A stretch of 9,837 nt of DNA, taken from assembly GCA_964644375.1 (NCBI GenBank), contig CAZXWJ010000154.1, forward strand, positions 1 to 9,837, in the 5' to 3' direction. Below are positions 4,966-9,837 of this stretch, piece after piece. The DNA comes from CAYNYM01 sp964644375 (GTDB lineage Bacteria; Desulfobacterota; DSM-4660; Desulfatiglandales; HGW-15). The notes beneath the pieces are model-generated. The model saw only the letters and a list, made by a program, of their open reading frames with translations, made no database searches and had not been told where the DNA came from. The translations under genes and the position numbers were made by a program. The stretch's first letter is position 1. Each line of letters opens with the position of its first letter.

Positions 4966-5256
4966 ATGAATTAAGGATCAATAAACTTCGACACTAAATT
5001 TTCCAAATTTTCAGAACAATGGTCACCAAAAGTCATTGCAGAAATGAATGACTACCAGTTCAAACTCGTCAAAATAAAAGGTGATTTTGTCTGGCATGAC
5101 CATAAAGATACTGATGAGGTATTTATTGTTTTATCCGGAGAAATGGAAATTGAGTTTCGGGACGGAAAAGTGAAAATTTCAGAAGGTGAAATGCAGGTTG
5201 TTCCTAAAGGCCTTGAACATAAACCGTATGCAAAAAATTTCTCATTTCTGAATTGA
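4966..5256 (+). pseudogene. Cupin-domain protein gene, broken at both ends
   Basis: ATG 4966 has AGAGGA 3 nt upstream, but its third codon is TAA (4972-4974). The same frame then continues with family-typical sequence: INFDTKFSKFSEQWSPKVIA, EMNDYQFKLVKIKGDFVWHD and HKDTDEVFIVLSGEMEIEF, ending with EGEMQVVPKGLEHKPYAKN. The metal-site residues H-x-H and E of cupin motif 1 (WHDHKDTDE) and H of motif 2 (GLEHKPYA) are present. The coding sequence then runs into the repeat at 5248 and stops after FSFLN, so the usual C-terminal strand (about 20 residues ending near LIEPxG) is missing. ATG 5044 could start a 70-residue core, but it lies inside the conserved region and has a poor ribosome site. I read the gene as inactivated by a nonsense codon and 3' replacement. 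Confidence 0.65.
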
Positions 5257-5337
5257 AAACTCACGCGTGCCCTGATTCTATTTTCGGATGGGCACTAGCT
5301 TAGCGTTACAGGTTTCGCAACTCGTTTGAGGCAAGTA
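5248..5337. repeat. Second, decayed copy of the hairpin repeat ends
   Basis: 5248-5272 matches 3909-3933 at 24 of 25 positions (CTGAATTGAAAACTCAC, one T/G change, CGTGCCC). 5313-5337 matches 3689-3713 at 19 of 25, and all six differences are C/T or G/A transitions, most of which keep pairing in the stem. The two segments occur here in the opposite order to the full block, as if the end of one copy abutted the start of another. GTGCCC/GGGCAC (5267-5295 region) forms an additional stem. The copy interrupts the cupin gene and supplies the GAGG upstream of the next gene. Confidence 0.6.
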
Positions 5338-5339
5338 CA

Positions 5340-6143
5340 ATGAAGATTGATCCCAATGATCCATGCTTCTGTGGAAGCGGGAAAAAATTTAAAAAATGTT
5401 GTGGCTCAAGCCATTCACAAGTCCTGAAGAGCCCGCCCTCCAATGAGGATCGCAGGTGGGTGGAGGATAATGTTATAAAAAATGGTGATATACTATTATA
5501 TGGAAATTTACATGACGAAATGGAAGATATTCCATCAGAAGTGATCTGGAAAGAGTTCAGGCGGGTTGCTGAAATGTATTTAGGTGGTGGCAAAGATCGA
5601 ACTCGAATTTTACATGAAATGGTTGATAACACCATCGAATCTTTAATCGAAAGGGATAAGAGGTATGGCTACGCCCCTCCGTTCTGTCACAAGGGTTGCT
5701 GTAATTGTTGTCATGAATTAGTCTATTGCACATCCGAAGAAGCAGCGGATATTCATGATTATTGCCTGAAAAATAATATTGAGATTGATTATGCGAAATT
5801 ATTACGCCAGCTGGATTATATAGAATTTGATGATAGCATGGATCACACGGGTGGAACGACTTGGAATGACCAAAAAACTGAAGATCAGTCGTGCGTATTT
5901 CTGAACCGGATGGACAAATGCTGTAATATTTGGCCTGTAAGACCGCTTGTCTGTCGTGTGCATCTTGCCGAGGATACGAATCAGTACTGTGCGCCGCACA
6001 ATGGAATTGAAAACCCTAATGCGCGCGGAATTAATTATGTCGAATTAAGTTATATTCTTAGTGTTATTTTTACAATCGATAGAGATTCTATTAAAAAAAC
6101 CATGGGGAGATTGCTTCTTGATTCAAAACCAAGAGGTCTATAG
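5340..6143 (+). CDS. SEC-C motif and YkgJ-type cysteine-cluster protein
   Basis: 267 residues. Residues 5-22 form a SEC-C zinc finger (PNDPCFCGSGKKFKKCCG; ligands C9, C11, C20, C21), the module that ends many SecA proteins but here stands at the N-terminus. After a helical linker, residues about 116-217 form a YkgJ/CxxCxxCC-type zinc- or iron-chelating domain: C116, C120, C121, C123, C124 and C130, then C185, C194, C195, C205 (RPLVCRVH) and C217. YkgJ-domain proteins are thought to bind Zn or an Fe-S cluster; their reactions are mostly unknown. The N-terminal charged segment suits protein interaction. The start at 5340 uses GAGG 8 nt upstream, which lies in the decayed repeat. The stop is 23 bp before the next gene, which has a strong ribosome site, so the two form an operon. 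Confidence 0.88.
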   Translation: MKIDPNDPCFCGSGKKFKKCCGSSHSQVLKSPPSNEDRRWVEDNVIKNGDILLYGNLHDEMEDIPSEVIWKEFRRVAEMYLGGGKDRTRILHEMVDNTIESLIERDKRYGYAPPFCHKGCCNCCHELVYCTSEEAADIHDYCLKNNIEIDYAKLLRQLDYIEFDDSMDHTGGTTWNDQKTEDQSCVFLNRMDKCCNIWPVRPLVCRVHLAEDTNQYCAPHNGIENPNARGINYVELSYILSVIFTIDRDSIKKTMGRLLLDSKPRGL

Positions 6144-6166
6144 TATCATTTTAAGGAGAGGTATCT

Positions 6167-7342
6167 ATGGATTCTGCGGAAATCAGACTGAAATCACTGG
6201 CAGTGAGCCTTGGCGCCGATTTGGTTGGTGTAACCACCAGAGAGCTCCTTGCGGACGGCCCGCCCTCCGCCGATCCTCGCTATCTTCTGCCATCTGCAAA
6301 TTCGGTTATTTCCTTTGCGGTCTCCCTGGATAGGGATATCGCACAAAACTTCATCAGCAAAAAAGATTGGCGCCCCCACTGCGAAAACCGAAAGGCTATC
6401 GCCCGGACGCTTTATAAGATCGGCGATGCGCTTGCCGAGAAATTGCAATCGGAAGGATACGAAGCCGTCAACGTTGATCTAAACAACAACTATCGACCCG
6501 AGGAAGGCGCCGCCGACGTGACGGAGATGACCGAGTTTCATCCGGATTTTTCTCATCGCTATGCGGCCCTTGCAGCAGGGATCGGACGTTTGGGATGGAG
6601 CGGCAATTTACTAACCAGGGAACATGGTGCGCTGGTTGAGTTAGGGAGCGTTTTGACTTCCGCTATCTTGGCACCCGACACACCCATCCCGGACAAAGAA
6701 CATCCCTGCGACAGATGCAAAATGTGCAGCCAGGTTTGCCCCGCCGAAATGATTGAACCCAATGATTCAATCCAGGTTACAGTCGCCGGCGTTACTGAAA
6801 CCATATCCCGCAAGCGGCCCAACACCTGTTGCTGGATCAGTTGCACCGGCTATGAGGGATTGGCAAGCTCACTGACTTGGTCCAATTGGAGCCCCTACCG
6901 ACTCGGCCGTCGGCTGCCCGAAGAAAAGCAGGAACTTGATGCGCTGTGCATCAGCCTTCAGAAATCGGACCCCCAGATGCAGGCCGCCGATAACAGCTTT
7001 ACCAACTATCGGCAGGCGGTCTTCGATCCTGATTGGTTTTACTACACGGTATGCAGCTTTTGTCGCAATGTCTGTTTCCCCCGCCGCGAAGAACGGCTTG
7101 CCAACCGCAAGCTGATCATCAATTCCGGCACCGCTGCCCTAAAGCTGGACGGCAGCCATGAGGTGGCCGACGAGAACGCCGTCGAGGTGCGAACTCCCTT
7201 CGGCATGCGCGTGGTCGTACCGCGTGAGGAACTATCAGCAGGACGGTCAAAAACCCGAAAATGGCCGGGTCAATTTCCGCTGGACCGGGAGGTCATTGAA
7301 TACATATGCCAACAAGTTAATTCCACGGACTCAAAGGCCTGA
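6167..7342 (+). CDS. QueG-like 4Fe-4S protein (epoxyqueuosine reductase-like)
   Basis: 391 residues from ATG 6167, preceded by AAGGAGAGG. The N-terminal half (GADLVGVTTRE, VISFAVSLD, then GIGRLGWSGNLLTREHGALV and ELGSVLTSAILAPDTP) follows the QueG/reductive-dehalogenase-like fold, which in QueG holds cobalamin. A ferredoxin motif C181-x2-C184-x2-C187-x3-C191-P follows at the QueG position. The second cluster is unusual: C221, C222 and C226 (NTCCWISCTGYE) and a C296-x2-C299-x3-C303 motif (VCSFCRNVCFP) about 105 residues further on, with a C-terminal extension and no HEAT-like repeats. It is therefore a QueG relative rather than QueG itself; tRNA queuosine reduction is not supported. It is cotranscribed with the cysteine-cluster protein, which may donate metal or electrons. 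Cytoplasmic. Confidence 0.82.
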   Translation: MDSAEIRLKSLAVSLGADLVGVTTRELLADGPPSADPRYLLPSANSVISFAVSLDRDIAQNFISKKDWRPHCENRKAIARTLYKIGDALAEKLQSEGYEAVNVDLNNNYRPEEGAADVTEMTEFHPDFSHRYAALAAGIGRLGWSGNLLTREHGALVELGSVLTSAILAPDTPIPDKEHPCDRCKMCSQVCPAEMIEPNDSIQVTVAGVTETISRKRPNTCCWISCTGYEGLASSLTWSNWSPYRLGRRLPEEKQELDALCISLQKSDPQMQAADNSFTNYRQAVFDPDWFYYTVCSFCRNVCFPRREERLANRKLIINSGTAALKLDGSHEVADENAVEVRTPFGMRVVVPREELSAGRSKTRKWPGQFPLDREVIEYICQQVNSTDSKA

Positions 7343-7576
7343 TCCGCTGATAAACGCATTATAACCCGCGATATTGAAATAGGCGGTATTCTGCCCATTG
7401 AGGCACAGGCACTGATCCGCGGACTGAGAGGTTTGAATCTTATCGGTGCGGATATTGTAGAAGTATCCCCTCCTTTTGATTCATCAGGGAATACGGCTCT
7501 TATTGCAGCAACTCTGATGTATGAAATGCTGTGTATTATCGCTGATTCAAAATATTCATGTTCTGGTTTGCCTTAA
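7343..7576 (+). pseudogene. C-terminal remnant of agmatinase (SpeB-like)
   Basis: Directly after the TGA of the QueG-like gene, in the same frame, the sequence reads TRDIEIGGILPIEAQALIRG, then LRGLNLIGADIVEVSPPFD and GNTALIAATLMYEMLCIIADS, with TAA at 7574-7576. This is the end of ureohydrolases of the agmatinase group, where GADVVEVSPPYD-x-TALxAAxLxYELL is highly conserved. The Mn-binding motifs (GGDHS, DAHxD, SxDxDxxDP) are all upstream in the family and absent here. About three quarters of the gene is missing and there is no start, so it is not functional. The junction lies exactly at the preceding stop codon, suggesting a deletion between the two genes. Confidence 0.82.
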
Positions 7577-7838
7577 GGGCATGGATTGGAGAAAGTGGTT
7601 GGCGGTATGCATGGCGATGTCGTTAATATGATTTGATATGAAAATTTTACATAATCTCTCGGGTCACGAAGGCCGGCTTTTTCGCTGCACGCCAAAGCCG
7701 GCCTGTTGCCCGGGCCATGTGCCGAATAATATCCGCTTGGAGCCGGATGCTCATGCTGCTGTGTTCCATTTGCACCTCGCAAGCCGGCGTTATGCCCGGC
7801 ATTGACATAGAGTCGTAGACCCGCGACAAAGGAGACGT
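7577..7838. other. Intergenic region with hairpins upstream of ltaE
   Basis: No gene is evident. A perfect 11-bp stem, AGGCCGGCTTT (7670-7680) with AAAGCCGGCCT (7694-7704), encloses a 13-nt loop. No T-run follows, so it is at best a weak terminator. GCCGG/CCGGC pairs again around CGTTATGC at 7783-7800. GTTATGC (7789-7795) could be the 5' core of an ltaE cassette, and GCCGGC recurs several times. The start of ltaE is set by AAGGAG (about 7828-7833). Confidence 0.5.
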
Positions 7839-8864
7839 ATGGGAGTTATCGATCTAAGGAGTGATACGGTCACGAAGCCGACATTGGGTATGCGTACCGT
7901 TATGGCAAGCGCGGACGTCGGTGACGATGTCTATGGAGAAGATCCGACGGTCAACCGCCTGGAGTCACTTGCTGCTGAAATGCTCGGGACGGAGGCTGCA
8001 CTATTCGCTACCACCGGAACACAGGTCAATCTGTTGGCGTTACTAAGCCACTGCGAAAGGGGAGATGAATACATAGTGGGTCAGGAGGCCCATACTTACA
8101 AATTTGAAGGCGGGGGTGCGGCGGTCTTGGGAAGTATCCAGCCACAACCTTTGGATTTCGAAGAGGACGGCACATTGGATCTGAGTAAAGTCGCTCAAGT
8201 CATCAAGCCTGACGATTTCCACTTCGCGCGTACCCGCCTGCTATGCCTTGAAAACAGCCATGCGGGCAAGGCGTTGCCTATGGAGTACCTGCGAGAGGCT
8301 GCGGCTTTCACGCGCAATCATCAGATCAAGATACATCTTGATGGCGCGCGCATATTCAACTCTGCCGTCAAGCTCAACGTGTCTGTCGAAGCAATCGCGC
8401 GCAATTTTGATTCCGTCTCCTTCTGTTTGTCAAAAGGGCTTGGTGCACCGGTTGGCTCATTGTTGTGTGCCAACAGAGACCAGATCAGGCGTGCACGCAG
8501 ATGGCGCAAGGTGCTTGGCGGCGGGATGCGGCAGGCAGGCATTATAGCCGCCGGCGGCATTTACGCCCTCGAAAACAACGTCCAAAGACTCGCAGAAGAC
8601 CACGCTAACGCAGCTCTCCTTGCCAACGGTTTAGCCGGGATCCAAGAGCTGAAGGTGCACTCGGCCGGTGTACAGACTAACATGGTTTTTATTCAGGCAG
8701 ACAATGTGGGCGAAGAACAGCTTCCAACGTTCCTGGCAAAACGTGGCATCCTGATCCTGGGTGGAAAGACTATTCGCCTTGTTACTCACTTGGACGTAAG
8801 CGAGAAAGATATCCGCATTGTCATCGAATCGTTTGAGGCCTTCTTTTCGAGAACACGGACATAA
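7839..8864 (+). CDS. ltaE: Low-specificity L-threonine aldolase
   Basis: PLP enzyme that cleaves L-threonine and L-allo-threonine to glycine and acetaldehyde in the cytoplasm. The 341 residues match the family. Motifs: IDLRSDTVTKPT at residues 4-15; DVGDDVYGEDPTVNRLE at 26-42; H85 in GQEAHTYKFEGG (the residue stacking on PLP); ENSHAGKALP at 138-147; D168 and R171 in HLDGAR; and the Schiff-base lysine K199 in SFCLSKGLGAPVGS. ATG 7839 follows AAGGAG and begins the typical MxxIDLRSDT N-terminus. The gene is intact and stands alone. Its stop TAA lies inside ACATAAC (8859-8865), one base off the complement of GTTATGC upstream, as in an integron cassette. A role in glycine supply or threonine catabolism is inferred from the family. 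Confidence 0.96.
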   Translation: MGVIDLRSDTVTKPTLGMRTVMASADVGDDVYGEDPTVNRLESLAAEMLGTEAALFATTGTQVNLLALLSHCERGDEYIVGQEAHTYKFEGGGAAVLGSIQPQPLDFEEDGTLDLSKVAQVIKPDDFHFARTRLLCLENSHAGKALPMEYLREAAAFTRNHQIKIHLDGARIFNSAVKLNVSVEAIARNFDSVSFCLSKGLGAPVGSLLCANRDQIRRARRWRKVLGGGMRQAGIIAAGGIYALENNVQRLAEDHANAALLANGLAGIQELKVHSAGVQTNMVFIQADNVGEEQLPTFLAKRGILILGGKTIRLVTHLDVSEKDIRIVIESFEAFFSRTRT

Positions 8865-8946
8865 CAAGCCAATCGAGGCGTTTGAAAAATCTGTGCTTAA
8901 CGTTCCGTTTTCAACATCTCACAGGCGGCACCTTGGGTTGTTCAAA
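8859..8946 (+). other. Extended stem-loop after ltaE, attC-like
   Basis: AACAAGCCAA, starting inside the ltaE stop region (8863-8872), can pair with TTGGGTTGTT (8933-8942) with one mismatch. Inside, GTTTGAAAA (about 8880-8888) pairs with TTTTCAAC (about 8908-8915), leaving one unpaired T. The whole folds as a hairpin of about 85 nt with R'-like ACATAAC and R''-like GTTGTTC. R'' does not fit GTTRRRY well. It could be an attC relic or simply a transcript-end structure. Confidence 0.25.
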
Positions 8947-9054
8947 AACTACCATTAGATGTAAGTCGCCGCATCGTAGATCCCGTTGCAGTGTGCGGGA
9001 GGAGTGACGAATGAGGCGTTTGAGCTATGCGTCCCAAGGAGGAACGAACGCTTG

Positions 9055-9094
9055 CCCGCCTCCGGCGGGAAGGCAATCCCGCGAGACGCGGGAC
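9055..9094 (-). repeat. Two-hairpin repeat module, inverted copy
   Basis: CCCGCC-TCC-GGCGGG (9055-9069) and TCCCGCG-AGA-CGCGGGA (9077-9093). Read on the minus strand this gives a TCCCGC...GCGGGATT hairpin followed by a CCCGCC-GGA-GGCGGG hairpin. Order, spacing and junction bases match the module at 3669-3712 on the plus strand. It lies about 30 bp downstream of the symporter stop in that gene's direction. There is no T-run, so it is not a standard terminator, though such hairpins can protect mRNA 3' ends. The surrounding 8947-9121 shows no gene. Confidence 0.65.
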
Positions 9095-9121
9095 AGATGA
9101 CGCCTTGATGGTTGATCAGGG

Positions 9122-9837
9122 TTACAGTCGGGCCAGCCTGCCCACAAGATAGCTGTCCATGATCAAGTGGATAATGTGGTGGACCACACAGAAGGCCAGG
9201 GCCAGGCCGTAGGTCGGAAAAAGGGTCATTTGGATCAGGACTGAGAGAGGCAGGGTCTTCTGTCCCCCCATGAAGATGAGGCTTTCCCTGCGGCCCGGTC
9301 CGAGGCGCCCTATCCCACCCATGAGGAATGCGGCCACCAGGAGAATCCCGTGAAAAAAAAAGGACAAAAGGAGAACGAAGAACATCTGTGCCCGGCTGTC
9401 CAGGAGCGCTGCTTTTGCCCCTGACAGGGCGATCCAGACAATGGCCAGAACCAGGCATTGGTTGAGAATGAGAACGATCTTATGGACCATGACTTTGTGG
9501 GGACCGCCCTTAGGCCTCAGCATCAGTCCAAGAAAGAGCGGCAAGAGGACCAGGAGACCGATCTGGACCATCATTCTTGCCTTGTCGATAGGCAATGCAA
9601 TAAGGCCTCCTTCCATCTGAAGGAGCCATGCAAGAGAGAACGGGACGGTGAGGATACTCATCCCATTGGCCATGATGGTGATCAAAAGGGCATGGGCCAT
9701 ATTCCCGCCGGCGGTCCCGGTCATGACGACCCCGCTTGTCAAGGTCGTAGGCATGACCGCGACTAAAAAAAGTCCGATTCGAATGCCCGGATCCATGGGG
9801 TATAAGGCGAGCACACAGGCAAGGGCCGGAGCAATCA
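9122..9837 (-). CDS. Bile acid:sodium symporter-like membrane protein, partial
   Basis: About 239 residues are visible; the frame stays open to the right edge (IAPALACVLALYPMD... continues upstream of the GTG at 9814), so the N-terminus is outside. Sequence in order: GLFLVAVMPTTLTSGVVMTG, GTAGGNMAHALLITIMANG, a hydrophobic span to LAWLLQ, IGLLVLLPLFLGLMLRP, then IVLILNQCLVLAIVWIALSG, FFVLLLSFFFHGILLVAAFL, and finally FMGGQKTLPLSVLIQMTLFP and HIIHLIMDSYLVGRLARL. The PTTxxSGVV and GGQKTLPLSV motifs fit the SBF-like family (PF13593, SLC10A7-like) of inner-membrane transporters with about ten helices; seven or so are present here. Transport substrate and coupling ion are unknown. GC content and codon use are clearly higher than in the AT-rich genes of the left half. 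Confidence 0.87.
   Translation of the reverse strand, partial: IAPALACVLALYPMDPGIRIGLFLVAVMPTTLTSGVVMTGTAGGNMAHALLITIMANGMSILTVPFSLAWLLQMEGGLIALPIDKARMMVQIGLLVLLPLFLGLMLRPKGGPHKVMVHKIVLILNQCLVLAIVWIALSGAKAALLDSRAQMFFVLLLSFFFHGILLVAAFLMGGIGRLGPGRRESLIFMGGQKTLPLSVLIQMTLFPTYGLALAFCVVHHIIHLIMDSYLVGRLARL

Noticed and set aside
7670..7704. Strong 11-bp hairpin as the terminator of the QueG-like operon.
   Set aside because: No T-run follows on either strand and it is about 330 bp past the stop codon; left as a structured element only.
8955..9458. Minus-strand 167-residue frame overlapping the symporter gene.
   Set aside because: Pro/Gly/Ser-rich shadow in another frame of the GC-rich symporter gene, which itself has clear family motifs.

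Overview
The window looks like an accessory, partly decayed stretch of a chromosome from an anaerobic bacterium, most plausibly a Desulfobacterota (deltaproteobacterial) sulfate-reducer-like lineage. That placement is inference. It rests on a likely selenoprotein, an Fe-S-rich operon (SEC-C/YkgJ cysteine-cluster protein plus a QueG-like ferredoxin protein), mixed AT- and GC-rich patches, many gene remnants and GC-rich hairpin repeats. There is no rRNA, tRNA, CRISPR array or complete insertion sequence.

Layout. 1-323 (minus) is the 5' part of a sugar/choline-phosphate type nucleotidyltransferase with an inverted repeat in its leader. 529-1200 (minus) is an unrecognised coiled-coil protein followed by a good terminator. 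1201-2076 has no convincing gene and appears degraded. 2078-2692 looks like an integron-type gene cassette carrying a small protein with an RX4H motif. 2729-3366 (minus) is a Phd/VapC toxin-antitoxin pair. 3499-3654 is the C-terminal stump of a GNAT acetyltransferase. 3669-3933 is a dense block of hairpins. 4001-4258 is a BFD/CopZ-N-like [2Fe-2S] protein with an in-frame TGA, read here as selenocysteine. 4333-4914 is tag (3-methyladenine DNA glycosylase I). 4966-5256 is a cupin gene broken at both ends, its 3' end replaced by a copy of the repeat seen at 3909-3933. 5340-7342 is a two-gene operon (SEC-C/YkgJ protein, QueG-like Fe-S protein), followed in the same frame by the C-terminal remnant of an agmatinase (7343-7576). 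7839-8864 is ltaE (low-specificity L-threonine aldolase). 9122-9837 (minus) is a partial bile acid:sodium symporter-like membrane protein.

Two signals stand out. First, the small Fe-S protein at 4001 reads through a TGA at the position of the first Cys of the family's conserved Cys-Cys pair. The conserved C-terminus continues to a normal stop, and a hairpin with a GGU-containing loop lies about 20 nt downstream of the TGA, the geometry of a bacterial SECIS element. Second, several single genes (RX4H protein, tag, ltaE) are bounded by short sequences that are complementary in the way integron cassette ends are (GTTRRRY-like at the 5' end, matching RYYYAAC-like at or near the stop codon). Two of the sites span exactly 59 bp and fold with R-box/spacer/L-box geometry. 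Together with the content (GNAT, cupin, toxin-antitoxin, small unknown proteins), this suggests an eroded cassette array without its integrase, later invaded by a hairpin repeat family. No common pathway links the genes; the only clear functional units are the toxin-antitoxin pair and the Fe-S operon.
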